A DNA stretch of 64,000 nt from an uncultured Halomonas sp. (GCF_946887195.1 NZ_CAMPKE010000008.1:62001-126000), one strand, 5' to 3'; shown: positions 1-10,937, counted from the first letter of the stretch. The notes: generated from the letters alone by a model not told the origin. Made by a program: numbers and translations.

Positions 1-511
1 GCGCAACTGGCGTATCGTCAAGATCGCCACCACCAAGGCCCAGCGCAAGTTGTTCTTCAACCTGCGCGGCGCCAAGAAGCGCCTGGGTTGGCTCAACAGT
101 AACGAAGTCGATGCCATCGCCAAGGATCTCGACGTCAAGCCCGAAGTCGTGCGCCAGATGGAAGGCCGCTTGACGGCGTTCGATGCCGGCTTCGATGCTT
201 CGCCCTCCGAGGAGGACGATCAGGGCTATCAGGCACCGGTGCACTACCTTGAAGACGGTCGCTACGACCCTGCTATTCAGGCCGAGGATAGCGACTGGGA
301 AGAGGATTCCACGCAGCGGTTGCAGAACGCGCTAGCGACGCTGGACGAGCGTTCGCGGGATATCCTGCAGAGCCGTTGGCTGGCCGAGAGCAAAGCGACG
401 TTGCATGAACTGGCCGATGTCTACGGCGTTTCCGCCGAGCGCATTCGCCAGTTGGAAAAGAACGCGATGAAGAAGATTCGCCTGCAATTGGACGATTCGC
501 TGGTGGCGTAG
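1..511 (+). CDS. rpoH: RNA polymerase sigma-32 (heat-shock sigma factor), 3' part
   Basis: This is the C-terminal part of the heat-shock sigma factor, which directs core RNA polymerase to chaperone and protease promoters. The frame is open from base 2, so the start lies outside the window; about 169 residues are visible. Two features identify it: the RpoH-specific box between regions 2 and 3 ([19 protein letters not shown], near the left edge) and the region 4.2 helix-turn-helix ([24 protein letters not shown]) close to the end. The stop is TAG at 509-511. A strong hairpin terminator follows, and the next gene, slmA, is convergent. In related genomes ftsEX lies upstream of rpoH, which cannot be seen here. 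I am very sure of the family. Confidence 0.97.
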   Translation, partial: RNWRIVKIATTKAQRKLFFNLRGAKKRLGWLNSNEVDAIAKDLDVKPEVVRQMEGRLTAFDAGFDASPSEEDDQGYQAPVHYLEDGRYDPAIQAEDSDWEEDSTQRLQNALATLDERSRDILQSRWLAESKATLHELADVYGVSAERIRQLEKNAMKKIRLQLDDSLVA

Positions 512-547
512 TATCCCGCTAGATGCTTGAAGAAGATGTTTGAAGAA

Positions 548-586
548 AAAGCGGCGCCCGGTGACAAGCCGGGCGCCGCTCTTTTT
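548..586 (+). terminator. Rho-independent terminator of rpoH (bidirectional)
   Basis: A 12-bp GC-rich stem (AGCGGCGCCCGG at 550-561 with its complement at 569-580) encloses a 7-base loop, preceded by an A-tract and followed by CTTTTT. The A-tract on the other side lets it also serve the convergent slmA transcript. Confidence 0.9.
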
Positions 587-610
587 ATGTTGGCTCCGGA
601 GATACGCTAC

Positions 611-754
611 GGAACTGCTGGATAAATTGACGAACGGAATGAAGCACAAGGAGCCCGGAGCACAGAAGAAAAGACATAACATATAGTTAGGCTTTTCTTC
701 GAGCACCGCGTGACACAGTGATTCGTCCGTGCAGGCATTTATGCAGTAGTTCTT
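611..754 (+). repeat. Dispersed repeat family 1, copy A (144 bp)
   Basis: This intergenic element has three other copies in the window (3800-3941, 18275-18417, 62354-62496). Its ends are related inverted repeats: GGAACTGCTGGATAAATT on the left, and GCATTTATGCAGTAGTTC on the right. The conserved centre contains AGACATAACAT followed by TTAGGC. It shares about three quarters of its bases with the inverse of 62354-62496 by eye. The right end reaches the TAA stop codon of slmA (753-755, minus strand). No ORF or transposase lies inside, so a non-autonomous MITE-like element or a REP-type 3' element is most likely. Confidence 0.85.
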
Positions 755-1370
755 AGGCTCGCGCCGCCCTGGCGACCGGCACCATCAACTCCCTGGCGAG
801 CAACTGCCACTGTTCGTCCCAGTGCGCGGTGGGCAGACGTTTGAAATCGCTGCGCACGTACTGGCCGATACGCCCTTCGGCATAGGCCAATAACAGATTG
901 GCCGCCGAGGAGACCGGTAGCGTGGGCCGCAGGCCTTCGTGTATTTCGGCTTCGCGCAGGAGCTGCTTGAGCTGCGTTTCCAGACGTTCGAACAACTGAT
1001 TCATGCGCGTGCGCAAACGCGCCGTTTCGCCAGTCAGCGCATCGCCGTTGAGTAGTCGGCACAGGCCGGGGTTCTTCTCGGCGAAGCCCAGCAGCAGCAT
1101 GAGGATATGCTGGCAGCGCGGCAGGGCCGTGGGGGTTTCGTCGAGAATGCGGCGAATGCGCTCGAACAGACTCTCCTCGATGAATTCGATCAGTCCCTCG
1201 AACATGCGCGCCTTGCTGGGAAAATGGCGATATAGCGCCGCCTCGGAGACGCCGACCTGACGGGCCAGCGAGGCCGTGGTGATCCGCTTGCCGCTATCTT
1301 CCTCGAGCATCAGCGCCAGCGCCTGGAGAATCTGCTCCCGGCGGCTCTGCTTGGTTGTCGCCTGCGTCAT
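753..1370 (-). CDS. slmA: Nucleoid occlusion factor SlmA (TetR-fold)
   Basis: SlmA binds specific chromosomal sites and blocks FtsZ ring assembly over the nucleoid. The product is 205 residues, close to the E. coli protein. The N-terminal TetR-type helix-turn-helix is clear ([20 protein letters not shown], then [20 protein letters not shown]), and the C-terminal dimerisation domain keeps the family pattern, including the [16 protein letters not shown] and [15 protein letters not shown] segments. It is the last gene of the minus-strand run coaBC-dut-algC-argB-slmA, matching its location next to dut and coaBC in other gammaproteobacteria. Its TAA stop touches repeat copy A. A general TetR repressor is the only alternative, and the sequence match argues against it. 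Confidence 0.94.
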   Translation of the reverse strand: MTQATTKQSRREQILQALALMLEEDSGKRITTASLARQVGVSEAALYRHFPSKARMFEGLIEFIEESLFERIRRILDETPTALPRCQHILMLLLGFAEKNPGLCRLLNGDALTGETARLRTRMNQLFERLETQLKQLLREAEIHEGLRPTLPVSSAANLLLAYAEGRIGQYVRSDFKRLPTAHWDEQWQLLARELMVPVARAARA

Positions 1371-1453
1371 GTCGTTCTTCTAATAATATTTTATGGTGAT
1401 GCCAATCCTACTGGCGGGCCCCTGCCGGGGCAAACCGCAAACACCGCTCGAAG

Positions 1454-2383
<930 letters not shown>

Positions 2384-3766
2384 TTAGAAAGGCAGCTCGG
2401 CGTGCGGCGCAACCTGCTCGAGCGCATCGCGGAAGCTGGCCTGAATGCGCTCCAGCGCCGCCTGGTTCTTGCCTTCGAAACGCAGCACCAGCACCGGCGT
2501 GGTATTGGAGGCGCGGCACAGCCCCCAGCCATCGGGGTAATCGACGCGAATGCCATCCAGCGTGGTCTTGACGCCGTCGTCACCGAAATCGCCCTCTCTG
2601 GCCAGCTTGTCGACGATCGCGAACTTGTCGTCGTCGGTGACCTTGACATTGAGTTCGGGGGTGCCGAGATCCTGCGGGTAACGGTGGAAGAAGGTATCGG
2701 CATCGTCAGCCTGCCGGGAGAGAATCTCGAGTAGCCGCGCGGCGCCATAGATGCCATCGTCGAAGCCGTACCAGCGCTCCTTGAAGAAGATATGCCCGCT
2801 CATCTCGCCGGCCAGTTGGGCGCCGGTCTCCTTCATGCGCGCCTTGATTAGCGAATGACCGGTGCGCCACATTTCCGGCGTGCCGCCGGCGTTCTCGATC
2901 ACCTGGGCCAGATTGCCGGTGCATTTGACATCGAAGATCACCTTGGCGCCGGGGTTGCGCTCTAGCATGTCCTCGGCGAAGGCCATCATCAGCCGGTCGG
3001 GGTAGATCACCTCGCCCTTGGGTGTGACCACGCCGAGGCGGTCGCCGTCGCCATCGAAGGCCAGGCCGATATCGGCGCCGGTCTCCTTGACCGTGCGGAT
3101 GACGTCCTCGAGATTTTCGAGCTTGCCGGGATCGGGGTGATGATTGGGGAAGGTGCCGTCGATCTCGTCGAACAGGCGCACCGTGTCGACGCCAAGGCGC
3201 TCGATCAAATGCGGGCCGATTTCGCCGGCCACACCGTTGCCGCAGTCGACCACCGCCTTGAGCGGACGCGCGATGGAAATATCGCCGAGGATGCGCTCGA
3301 GATAGGCATCGCGCACGTCCTGCTCGCGAATCTCACCCTGGCCGCTCTCCAGATCGTCGCCAGCGATGCGCTCATACAGCGCGGTGATGGCATCGCCGGA
3401 GAGCGTTTCACCGCCCAGCACGATCTTGAAGCCGTTGTAATCCGGCGGGTTATGACTACCGGTGACCATCACGCCCGAGGCGGTGCCATCGAGCACATGG
3501 GTGGCGAAATACAGCACCGGCGTCGGCACCATGCCGATATCGATCACGTCGCGCCCGGCGGCGGTGAGTCCACGCGCCAGGGCATCCTTGAGGCGTGGTC
3601 CGGAAAGCCGCCCATCGCGTGCGACGACCACCGTGGATTCGCCACGCGCGGCGGCTTCGCTACCGATGGCACGGCCGATCAACTCGACGCTCGCCTCGGT
3701 CAGAGTGTCGTCGACGATGCCGCGAATATCGTAGGCGCGGAAGATCGATGCGGTTATCTGGCTCAT
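2384..3766 (-). CDS. algC: Phosphomannomutase/phosphoglucomutase
   Basis: This enzyme interconverts hexose 1- and 6-phosphates and supplies GDP-mannose and UDP-glucose for exopolysaccharide and LPS. The 460-residue product has all four domains of the alpha-D-phosphohexomutase family. The phosphoserine loop is TGSHNPPDYNG (about residues 100-110), the magnesium loop DGDGDRLG (about 240), the sugar-specificity loop GEMSGHIFF (about 325) and the phosphate-contact loop RASNTTPVL near the C-terminus. The start MSQITASIFRAYDIRGI fits AlgC proteins. Its stop is 24 bp from argB, and the upstream gap to dut holds repeat copy B. The gene symbol follows the Pseudomonas neighbourhood; dual substrate use is inferred. 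Confidence 0.93.
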   Translation of the reverse strand: MSQITASIFRAYDIRGIVDDTLTEASVELIGRAIGSEAAARGESTVVVARDGRLSGPRLKDALARGLTAAGRDVIDIGMVPTPVLYFATHVLDGTASGVMVTGSHNPPDYNGFKIVLGGETLSGDAITALYERIAGDDLESGQGEIREQDVRDAYLERILGDISIARPLKAVVDCGNGVAGEIGPHLIERLGVDTVRLFDEIDGTFPNHHPDPGKLENLEDVIRTVKETGADIGLAFDGDGDRLGVVTPKGEVIYPDRLMMAFAEDMLERNPGAKVIFDVKCTGNLAQVIENAGGTPEMWRTGHSLIKARMKETGAQLAGEMSGHIFFKERWYGFDDGIYGAARLLEILSRQADDADTFFHRYPQDLGTPELNVKVTDDDKFAIVDKLAREGDFGDDGVKTTLDGIRVDYPDGWGLCRASNTTPVLVLRFEGKNQAALERIQASFRDALEQVAPHAELPF

Positions 3767-3799
3767 GAATCTCTCCTTGATTCCTTGGCGACCTCAAAA

Positions 3800-3941
3800 G
3801 GAATTAGTCGTGTTTCCAGAACATTAGTGAAGCGCAAGGCGCACGGAACACAGAAAGCGAGACATAACACTAGGTTAGGCGAGCTTTCGAGTACCGCGCA
3901 ACGCAGCGATTTGCCCGCGCAGACATTTATTCAATGCTTCC
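3800..3941 (+). repeat. Dispersed repeat family 1, copy B (142 bp)
   Basis: This copy has the same orientation as copy A. Its middle and right part (CGAGACATAAC, GGTTAGGCGAGCTTTCGAG) are nearly identical to the inverse of 62354-62496, while the left 40 bases have diverged. The right end, AATGCTTCC, finishes one base before the TGA stop codon of dut (3942-3944, minus strand). It fills the 175-bp gap between dut and algC. Confidence 0.8.
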
Positions 3942-4430
3942 TCAGTGGCGACCGGAGTGCCCGAAACCACCGGCACCGCGCAGGCTGGCGTCGAAATCCT
4001 CGACGACTTCGAGCTCGGCCTGAACCACCGGTACCAGTACATACTGCGCCAGGCGCTCGCCCGGTTCGAGCGTGAACGGCGTCTGGCCGCGATTCCACAC
4101 CGAAACCATCAACTCGCCCTGGTAGTCGGAGTCGATCAGCCCGACCAGATTGCCCAGCACGATGCCATGTTTATGACCAAGCCCGGAGCGCGGCAGGATC
4201 ATCCCGGCGAGATTCGGGTCGGCGATATGCACGGCAAGCCCGGTGCGTACCAGTTCGCAATCGCCGGGAGCGAGATCGAGCGGCGCATCGAGCAGCGCGC
4301 GCAGATCCATGCCGGCGCTACCCTGGGTCGCATAATGGGGTAGCGGGTAGTCGCGTACCCGCTCATCGAGAATCCTGACGGCGAGCCTGGCGCCACGGCG
4401 AGCGGTGCCGGGCGTCGTGAAATCGTTCAT
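3942..4430 (-). CDS. dut: Deoxyuridine 5'-triphosphate nucleotidohydrolase (dUTPase)
   Basis: dUTPase hydrolyses dUTP to dUMP, keeping uracil out of DNA and feeding thymidylate synthesis. At 162 residues it has the trimeric dUTPase motifs in order: AGMDLRA (motif 1), [11 protein letters not shown] (motif 2), [13 protein letters not shown] (motif 3), [11 protein letters not shown] (motif 4) and the C-terminal arm [11 protein letters not shown] (motif 5). The first 10-12 residues extend beyond short homologues, so a start slightly further inside is possible. The start overlaps the coaBC stop by 4 bp, which indicates translational coupling. The stop codon directly adjoins a dispersed repeat. Confidence 0.97.
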   Translation of the reverse strand: MNDFTTPGTARRGARLAVRILDERVRDYPLPHYATQGSAGMDLRALLDAPLDLAPGDCELVRTGLAVHIADPNLAGMILPRSGLGHKHGIVLGNLVGLIDSDYQGELMVSVWNRGQTPFTLEPGERLAQYVLVPVVQAELEVVEDFDASLRGAGGFGHSGRH

Positions 4431-5755
4431 GGGGTGTCCTGTTGGGGTGGTTCCGCTGACGATTGCGTGGCATGCCAGCGCGTCAGCGCCGTGTCGATGA
4501 TCGTCTCGGCCAGCGCGGCTTTACTCTGCGCCGGCAGTTCGAGTCGCCCCGAGGTTGATTGGGCTTCACGCCGCCGATCATCACGCCATAGCAGCAGCGC
4601 AGCGTTGCGTTCGGTGCCGAAGCCCAGCCCGGCCTGGCTGACGTCGTTGGCGACGATCATGTCGAGATTCTTACGGACCAGCTTGTCGCGGGCATAGGTT
4701 TCGAGATCGCGGGTCTCGGCGGCGAAGCCGACCATGAAGGGGCGCGGCTGACCGGCAGCAGCACTCCTGGCAATCGTGGCGATGATGTCGGGATTCTTGA
4801 CCAGCCGCAGGGTCAAGTGGTCGTCATCGGCGGTCTTCTTGATCTTGTGTCCGCTGACCTGCTCGGCGCGGTAATCGGCCACGGCGGCGCAGCCGATGAA
4901 GATATCGCTGTCGCTGGCGGCCTGGCGCGCGGCCTCACACATTTCGAGCGCCGACTCGACGTCGATGCGCTCGACGCCGGCCGGTGTCTCCAGCGCCACC
5001 GGGCCGCTGATCAGGCGTACTCGTGCGCCACGGCTGACGGCCGCTGCGGCCAGTGCGTAGCCCATCTTGCCCGAGCTGTGATTGGAGAGATAGCGCACCG
5101 GGTCCAGCGGCTCGCGGGTCGGGCCGGCGGTAATGGTAATCGTCAATCCGCTGGCCGCTATTTTGTCAGTCGAATCGGTAGCGGTTTCGGGCGACCTGAC
5201 TGGAGCATCTTCGGGCGACCTAAAAAGCGCATCGACGATCGCCTCGGGCTCGAGCATACGCCCAGGGCCGATATCGCCGCACGCCTGATCGCCGGCATCG
5301 GGGCCGAGCAATCGCCAGCCGAGCTCCGCCAGGCGGCGGGCGTTGTCCCGGGTCGCTGGATGGCGCCACATCGCCTGGTTCATCGCCGGGGCCATCACGC
5401 AATCGGCGCTCGTAGCCAGGCATAGCGTGGTCAGCAGGTCGTCGGCATGACCGTGCGCCAGGCGCGCCATCAGGTCGGCGGTGGCCGGCGCGATCAGAAT
5501 CAATTCGGCCCAGCGGGCCAGTTCGATATGCCCCATGCCGGCTTCGGCCTCGGGGTCGAGCAGCGAAGTACGCACCGCTTCGCCGGTCAGCGCCTGCAGG
5601 GTCAGCGGGGTGATGAAGGCCTGAGCGCCCTCGGTCATCACCACGCGCACATCGCAGCCGGCCTTCTTCAGCAAACGCGCAAGGTGGGCGCTCTTGTAAG
5701 CGGCGATGCCGGCGCTGATGCCGAGCAATATGCGCTTTCCGAGGAGTGATGACAT
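4427..5755 (-). CDS. coaBC: Bifunctional phosphopantothenoylcysteine decarboxylase / phosphopantothenate-cysteine ligase
   Basis: CoaBC carries out two consecutive steps of coenzyme A synthesis. The N-terminal flavoprotein half (CoaC) shows [13 protein letters not shown], the active-site histidine segment [12 protein letters not shown] and the PAMNQAMW loop. The C-terminal half (CoaB) shows [21 protein letters not shown] and the KIKK segment. I chose the ATG giving MSSLLGKRI (442 residues); an in-frame GTG at 5764 would add three residues. It overlaps dut by 4 bp. In many gammaproteobacteria radC lies directly upstream and divergent; here about 10 kb of sugar-acid genes separate the two. Confidence 0.96.
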   Translation of the reverse strand: MSSLLGKRILLGISAGIAAYKSAHLARLLKKAGCDVRVVMTEGAQAFITPLTLQALTGEAVRTSLLDPEAEAGMGHIELARWAELILIAPATADLMARLAHGHADDLLTTLCLATSADCVMAPAMNQAMWRHPATRDNARRLAELGWRLLGPDAGDQACGDIGPGRMLEPEAIVDALFRSPEDAPVRSPETATDSTDKIAASGLTITITAGPTREPLDPVRYLSNHSSGKMGYALAAAAVSRGARVRLISGPVALETPAGVERIDVESALEMCEAARQAASDSDIFIGCAAVADYRAEQVSGHKIKKTADDDHLTLRLVKNPDIIATIARSAAAGQPRPFMVGFAAETRDLETYARDKLVRKNLDMIVANDVSQAGLGFGTERNAALLLWRDDRRREAQSTSGRLELPAQSKAALAETIIDTALTRWHATQSSAEPPQQDTP

Positions 5756-5843
5756 GGCAGGCACTCGCGAGAAATCCAGTCGTCTACCTTACCATCGGCG
5801 CCCGGTTTTGCGTAGCGTGGGGCGGCGGCTCGGGGAGTCTCGA

Positions 5844-7022
5844 TCAGCGATGCAGGCGCCGGAGCGCGGCCTCGACCCCGCGCAGCTCGGCCAGGCCTCT
5901 CATGCGGCCGATCAGTGGGTAGCCGGGGCGGGTATCGCGGCGTAGATCGTCGAGGATCTGGTGGCCATGGTCGGGGCGCAAGGGCAGCCGAGGCCCTCCC
6001 TCACGCTCGCGTCGGATCTCCTCCTCGACCAGTGCCTGTACCACGCCGACCATATCCACGTTGCCGCCCAGATGATGAGCCTCATAAAAGGAGCGTGGAT
6101 CGGGCGTTTCGCGTTGCGTGGCGCGCAAATGAGCGAAGTAGATACGCGGGGCGAAGCGCCTGGCCATCTCGACCAGGTCGGTGGAGGCGTCGATGCCGTA
6201 GGAGCCGGTGCATAGGGTCAGGCCGTTGGCCGGGCTTGGCGCGGCGTCGAGAATCCATTGAGCGTCGTCGGGATTCGAGACGACCCGTGGCAGGCCGAAC
6301 ATCGGCCGTGGCGGATCGTCGGGATGAATGGCCAGGCGGATGCCGATCTCCTCGGCTACCGGCACGATGGCGCGCAGGAATACCCCGAGATTGTCGCGCA
6401 AACGCTCGGCGTCGATACCCTTGTAGCCGGCCAGCACGTCGCGAAATTGCGCCAGCGCGTAGTGCTCCTCGGTACCGGGCAGCCCGGCGATGATGTTATC
6501 GATCAGCCGCTGGCGGGCGATGTCGTCCAGGCCATCCAGGTGATCGCGGGCAGCGGCTTTCTCGCTATCGCCATATTCCCATTCAGCGCCGGGGCGTTCG
6601 AGCAGGTAGAGATCGAACGCGGCGAAGGCGGTCTGATCGAAACGCAGCGCCAGGGCGCCATCGGGCAGGCGATAGGCGAGATCGGTGCGCGTCCAGTCGA
6701 GTACCGGCATGAAGTTGTAGCACACCAGGTCGATGCCGCAGACGGCGAGATTGCGCAGCGTCTGCTGGTAATTGGCGATAAAGGCCTCGTAGTCGCCAGA
6801 GCCCTTCTTGATATCCTCGTGTACCGGCACGCTCTCGACCACCGACCAGGTGAGACCGGCGTCCTCGATCAGACGCTTGCGCTCGGCGATCGCCTCGAGC
6901 GGCCAGACCTCGCCGTTGGGAATCTCGTGCAGGGCGGTGACAATACCGGTTGCGCCGGTCTGGCGAACCTCGGGTAGGGTGATGGGATCGTCGGGGCCGA
7001 ACCAGCGCCAGGTCTGCTCCAT
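5844..7022 (-). CDS. uxuA: Mannonate dehydratase (UxuA type)
   Basis: UxuA removes water from D-mannonate to give 2-keto-3-deoxy-D-gluconate (KDG) in hexuronate catabolism. The 392-residue product is a xylose-isomerase-like TIM barrel beginning with the typical [35 protein letters not shown]... start. Family segments such as [12 protein letters not shown] (about residue 62), [14 protein letters not shown] (about 100), [16 protein letters not shown] (about 235) and the RPDHGHQI metal-site segment near the end are intact. It is the last gene of the catabolic block, 11 bp after uxuB. It is unrelated in fold to the second candidate dehydratase encoded at 13859-15070. Confidence 0.95.
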   Translation of the reverse strand: MEQTWRWFGPDDPITLPEVRQTGATGIVTALHEIPNGEVWPLEAIAERKRLIEDAGLTWSVVESVPVHEDIKKGSGDYEAFIANYQQTLRNLAVCGIDLVCYNFMPVLDWTRTDLAYRLPDGALALRFDQTAFAAFDLYLLERPGAEWEYGDSEKAAARDHLDGLDDIARQRLIDNIIAGLPGTEEHYALAQFRDVLAGYKGIDAERLRDNLGVFLRAIVPVAEEIGIRLAIHPDDPPRPMFGLPRVVSNPDDAQWILDAAPSPANGLTLCTGSYGIDASTDLVEMARRFAPRIYFAHLRATQRETPDPRSFYEAHHLGGNVDMVGVVQALVEEEIRREREGGPRLPLRPDHGHQILDDLRRDTRPGYPLIGRMRGLAELRGVEAALRRLHR

Positions 7023-7033
7023 GGTGAATGTCC

Positions 7034-8512
7034 TTAGCGAATCGGGTTATCAATATCTGCCAGGGTGGCGGCGACACCCCGGCGATGTAGCGAGTGGTAG
7101 GCGTTTTCGACCTTATCGAGGAAACGCGCAGACTCGGCTATTGCGGTTGGGAACATGGCGTCGAGGCCGAGAAACGCCCGGATGAGCCGGTTGCTGTCGT
7201 CGCCGTAACGTTCGTGCAACCGCACGAAAGTGTCTGCCAGCGGATCGTCGACCGCGTGGGCGTTGCCGTGCAGATCGCTGCCCGCGGTATAGCGAATCCA
7301 GGCCGCCACACCCAGCGCCGTGCAGGCGATATCGCCCCTGCTATCGAGCTGCTGGAGCGCGCCCCGCAACCAGCGCTGAGGCAGTTTCTGCGAGCCGTCC
7401 ATGGCGATCTGCTGCAGGCGATGGCGCAGACTGTCGTTGGCGAAGCGGGCCAGCAGATGCTCGGCATAGGCGTCGAGGTCGGTGCCCTCGGGCATGGCCA
7501 GCGTCGGCGCCGCCTCGACGCGCATGTAGCGACGCAGCAGGGCGGTGAATTCGGGGCGGCGCACCGCATCGAAAACCGTTTCGATATTATCGAGCGCGCC
7601 CAAATAGGCGAGTAGCGAATGGCTGCCGTTGAGCATGCGCAGCTTCATGGTCTCGAACGGCGCGACGTCGGCGACCATCTGCACGCCCTCCGGCGCCCAA
7701 TCGGGACGGCCCTGGGGAAAGTCGTCCTCGATCACCCACTGGCTGAAGGCCTCGCAGACCACCGCGGCAGGGTCGTCGATGCCGAGTTCGTGCAGGCGCG
7801 CTTCATCGGCTTCGGTCATCGCCGGCACGATGCGATCGACCATGCTGCACGGGAAGGCGACGTCGCGGGCGATCCACTCGGCCAGGGCCGTGCTGCGATG
7901 ACGCGCCAGCTCGATCACCGCTGCTCGTGTGCGTTTACCGTTATCCGGCATGTTGTCGCAGGAGAGCACCGTGAAGGGCGGTGTGCCCGCCGCGTGGCGC
8001 CGGGCCAGGGCCTCGACCAATAGGCCCGGCGCGGTTCTTGGCGATTGCGGATGGGCGATGTCGTGAGCGATGGCCGGATCGTCGCCGAGTAGTGCGCCGC
8101 TGGCTGGGCTCAGGAAATAGCCCTTCTCCGTCACCGTCAGGCTGACGATGCGCACCTCGGGCGAATCCATGCGCTGCAGCAGGGCGGCGAGATCGCGGCC
8201 CCATTCGCCCGCGTCATCGCGCCCGGTGAACAGCGCCTCGCGCAGCACGCCGATCTCGCGCAGCACGATATGCTCGCTGTCGGCATATTCGACGACATGA
8301 TAACGACCGCCGGTGTCTCTCAGGCGATCGACCAGGGCATGATTGGAGCGCAGATTGGCGCTGCACAGGCCCCAGCGCTCGTCACCGCTACGCTGGCGGT
8401 AACGCTCCAGATAGACCGCCTGGTGGGCGCGATGAAAGGCGCCCAGGCCGAGATGGACGATGCCTGTCGCGGCAGGTGACGACTGCGAGACCACGTGCTC
8501 GGCCCGGATCAT
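7034..8512 (-). CDS. uxuB: Mannitol dehydrogenase family protein, probable D-fructuronate/D-mannonate oxidoreductase
   Basis: This 492-residue protein belongs to the long-chain mannitol dehydrogenase family. Its N-terminal nucleotide-binding region has [15 protein letters not shown] (about residues 22-36), and the catalytic signature [16 protein letters not shown] carries the family Lys, Asn and His. Together with the adjacent uxuA, the best reading is NAD-dependent interconversion of D-fructuronate and D-mannonate. The start overlaps the preceding oxidoreductase stop by 4 bp. Mannitol, arabinitol or altronate dehydrogenases share the fold, so the substrate depends on context. Confidence 0.88.
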   Translation of the reverse strand: MIRAEHVVSQSSPAATGIVHLGLGAFHRAHQAVYLERYRQRSGDERWGLCSANLRSNHALVDRLRDTGGRYHVVEYADSEHIVLREIGVLREALFTGRDDAGEWGRDLAALLQRMDSPEVRIVSLTVTEKGYFLSPASGALLGDDPAIAHDIAHPQSPRTAPGLLVEALARRHAAGTPPFTVLSCDNMPDNGKRTRAAVIELARHRSTALAEWIARDVAFPCSMVDRIVPAMTEADEARLHELGIDDPAAVVCEAFSQWVIEDDFPQGRPDWAPEGVQMVADVAPFETMKLRMLNGSHSLLAYLGALDNIETVFDAVRRPEFTALLRRYMRVEAAPTLAMPEGTDLDAYAEHLLARFANDSLRHRLQQIAMDGSQKLPQRWLRGALQQLDSRGDIACTALGVAAWIRYTAGSDLHGNAHAVDDPLADTFVRLHERYGDDSNRLIRAFLGLDAMFPTAIAESARFLDKVENAYHSLHRRGVAATLADIDNPIR

Positions 8513-9660
8513 GGGCGTGGCTCCCGGTCCACACTTGGCGGCAGCGTCACGCCGACGCGCGCGCCCTCGGCGGCGAGGGTCGCGACCACGTTGTCGGCGA
8601 CCCTGACGCCGGCTCTAGCGGCTTCGTCCTCGCGTTCGATCTCCTTGAGACCGGCGTAATAGATGCGCGATTGTCCCTCGGCCGGGGGCGAGCTGCGCAG
8701 CTCGCTGAGCAACTGGTCCATGTCGCGGCGGAATTCGCCCGCCTCGCGGAACATGTCGATGCGCAAGGCGGCGAAGAAGTGGCCGACACGGCCCATGGCG
8801 CTGGGGGTATCGTGCAGATGCTGGCCGAAGCCGTGACCGGAAAGCACTCCGCTGAGGATGTCGACCATGGTCGCCAGGCCGTAGCCCTTGTGGCCACCGA
8901 GTGCTACGCCGGCGCCGCCGAGCGGGTGCAGGCCGCCGCCGGCGTAGCGGTTCATCGACTCCCACAGGCTCGCCGCATCGGCGGCCTCGCGGCCGTGCGC
9001 ATCGCTCGCCCAGCCCGCGGGCAGCGGCTTGTCCTGGCGCGCGTAGACCTCGATCTTGCCGTAGGTGACCGCGGTGGTCGACATGTCGAGCACGAAGGCG
9101 CGCTCACGCTCGGCCGGGGCGGCGAAGGCGATCGGATTGGTGCCGAACATCGCCCGGGTGCCGTGGGTGGGGACGCCGAGGGCGGCGGTATTGGTCATGG
9201 CGATGCCGATCATGTCGTGCTCGAGCGCGGCCATCGCGTACCAGGCGGCGATGCCGAAGTGGTTGCTCTCGCGCACCGTGGCGAATCCGGCGCCGCTCAC
9301 TTTTGCCTTGGCGATCGCTGAGTCCATCGCCCGCTGGCTGACCGGCGCACCCATCGCGCCCTGGGCATCGAGGGCCAGCGACAGCGGCGTCTCGTGCAGA
9401 ACCTGCGGCTCGCCATCGGCGGCGATGGTGCCGTTCTCGAGTCCGCCCACGTAGCGCGTCAGCCTGGCCACCCCATGCGAGGGGATGCCGCGGGCGTCGG
9501 CCGCGACCAGCACGGTGGCGGAGAGCGCGGCATCGTCATGGCTCAGGCCATGGGCGATGAACACGTCGCGGCAGAAATCGGTCAGTCCCTGGCGGGGCAG
9601 CCACTGCGCGGCGCCGCTCTCTTCGTGGATATCCGTCGTGGTCGTCCCTGTCATGCTCAT
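8509..9660 (-). CDS. Ldh2-family (malate/L-lactate dehydrogenase-like) oxidoreductase
   Basis: This 383-residue NAD(P)-dependent oxidoreductase belongs to the YlbC/YiaK/ComC fold family, which reduces or oxidises 2-keto/2-hydroxy acids. Diagnostic segments are DARGIPSHGVARLTRYV (about residues 52-68), the conserved AMGAPVSQRAMDSAI helix, ESNHFGIAAWYAM (about 130), GTNPIAFAAP (about 177) and GGHKGYGLATMVDILSGVLSG (about 265-285). The frame stays open far upstream, but the real start is the ATG at 9660, which overlaps the TRAP permease stop by 4 bp. It also overlaps uxuB by 4 bp, so it is tightly coupled to a sugar-acid operon. Its substrate is not evident; a sugar-acid-derived 2-keto acid, as for YiaK, is plausible. 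Confidence 0.88.
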   Translation of the reverse strand: MSMTGTTTTDIHEESGAAQWLPRQGLTDFCRDVFIAHGLSHDDAALSATVLVAADARGIPSHGVARLTRYVGGLENGTIAADGEPQVLHETPLSLALDAQGAMGAPVSQRAMDSAIAKAKVSGAGFATVRESNHFGIAAWYAMAALEHDMIGIAMTNTAALGVPTHGTRAMFGTNPIAFAAPAERERAFVLDMSTTAVTYGKIEVYARQDKPLPAGWASDAHGREAADAASLWESMNRYAGGGLHPLGGAGVALGGHKGYGLATMVDILSGVLSGHGFGQHLHDTPSAMGRVGHFFAALRIDMFREAGEFRRDMDQLLSELRSSPPAEGQSRIYYAGLKEIEREDEAARAGVRVADNVVATLAAEGARVGVTLPPSVDREPRP

Positions 9661-10937
9661 TCCCCCATGATCAGGTTGGGCAGCCACAGCGAGATGGCCG
9701 GAACATAGGCCACCAGCAACAGCACGAGGAGGTTGCAGATCAGGAACGGCACGATCGCCTTGGCGACCTTCAGCATGGGCAGGTTGCCGATGCTCGAGGC
9801 GACGAACAGGCACACGCCGACCGGCGGCGTCGATAGGCCGATCATCAGGTTGAGGACCATCATCACGGCGAAGTGGATCGGGTCCATGCCGATACCGGTC
9901 GCCACGCCGAGCAGCGTCGGGAAGAGAATGATCAGCGCCGCGATGGTCTCCATGAACATGCCGACGAACAGCAGCAGCACATTGATGATCAGGATCACCA
10001 CGAGGGGATTGTCGCTGATGCCGAGGATCGCCTCGGCGATAATTTCGGGAATCTGCTGGGTGGTGAGGATCCAGCCGAACAGGTTGGCCATGCCGACCAG
10101 CAGCATTAGCGCGGCCGTGGTCAGCGCGGTATCGGCGAAGATGGCCGGTAGCTGGCGCCAGCTCAAGCCCTTGTAGATGTACATGCCGACGATCAGGGCA
10201 TACAGGCTGGCGACGATGGACGCCTCGGTGGCGGTGAAGAGGCCGCCGATGATGCCGTAGAGGATGATGAAGGTCATCAGCAGGGCCCAGAAGGCGCTGC
10301 GTCCCTCGGAAAGGATCTGGCGCAGGGTGGCGCGCTTCTCCTTGGGGTAGCCGCGCTTCACGGCCAGAATGTACGTCGTGACCATCATCGCCAGGCCCAG
10401 TAGCAGGCCGGGGATCGCGCCGGCGATGAACATGCGCCCGACCGACACGCTGGCCAGCGAACCACAGATGATCATCGGCAGGCTGGGCGGGATGATCGGG
10501 CCCACCGTGGAAGAGGCTGCCGTGACGGCCGCCGAGAAGGGTTTGTCGTAGCCGGAGCGTGCCATGCCGGGAATCATCACCGAGCCGATGCTGGCGGTGT
10601 CCGCCACGGCGGTGCCTGATACGCCGCCGAAGATCATCGAACCGGCGACGTTGGCCAACCCCAGGCCGCCGCGGATATGCCCGACCAGCGCATTGGAAAA
10701 GCGAATGATCTGCTCGGTGATATTGCCGGCATTCATCAGGTTGCCCGCCAGCACGAAGCCGGGGATGCATAGAAGAACGAAGGAGTTGATCCCTGCGAAC
10801 ATGCGCTGCGGAACGATGGTTAGCGAGATGTCCGCCATCAGCAGAAAGCTCAGCGACGAAATGCCGAGGGCGAAGGCGATGGGCATCCCTACCAGCATCA
10901 GGACCAGGAACACGCCGAACAGTACGATCAGTTCCAT
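9657..10937 (-). CDS. TRAP transporter large permease subunit (DctM type)
   Basis: This is the 426-residue, 12-segment inner-membrane transporter subunit of a tripartite ATP-independent periplasmic (TRAP) system, which uses a sodium gradient to import carboxylates. Hydrophobic segments run throughout, and family signatures such as GIPIAFALGISSL-like sequence at the N-terminus, GGVSGTAVADTASIGSVMIPGM (about 112-133), VGPIIPPSLPMIICG (about 150) and the Pro-rich GLSTPPVGVCLF (about 360) are present. The gene overlaps the DctQ stop by 10 bp and the next oxidoreductase by 4 bp. Its ligand is presumably an aldonate or uronate, from context. Confidence 0.95.
   Translation of the reverse strand: MELIVLFGVFLVLMLVGMPIAFALGISSLSFLLMADISLTIVPQRMFAGINSFVLLCIPGFVLAGNLMNAGNITEQIIRFSNALVGHIRGGLGLANVAGSMIFGGVSGTAVADTASIGSVMIPGMARSGYDKPFSAAVTAASSTVGPIIPPSLPMIICGSLASVSVGRMFIAGAIPGLLLGLAMMVTTYILAVKRGYPKEKRATLRQILSEGRSAFWALLMTFIILYGIIGGLFTATEASIVASLYALIVGMYIYKGLSWRQLPAIFADTALTTAALMLLVGMANLFGWILTTQQIPEIIAEAILGISDNPLVVILIINVLLLFVGMFMETIAALIILFPTLLGVATGIGMDPIHFAVMMVLNLMIGLSTPPVGVCLFVASSIGNLPMLKVAKAIVPFLICNLLVLLLVAYVPAISLWLPNLIMGE

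Noticed and set aside
332..706. A minus-strand ORF crossing the rpoH end and repeat copy A
   Set aside because: It overlaps the conserved C-terminus of rpoH and a terminator, and its N-terminal half is repeat sequence.
611..754. Repeat family 1 as an insertion sequence with its own transposase
   Set aside because: Copies are only 142-144 bp, without a coding frame. At most they are non-autonomous.
3137..4075. A 312-codon plus-strand frame through algC, repeat copy B and dut
   Set aside because: It crosses two real minus-strand genes and an intergenic repeat, and part of its translation recurs at 62236-62586 only because the repeat does.
9661..10770. Long upstream extension of the Ldh2-family frame, which would give a 753-residue protein
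   Set aside because: This part is the shifted frame of the TRAP large permease, whose own frame shows complete family motifs. The extension is Arg/His-rich low-complexity sequence typical of a shadow frame.
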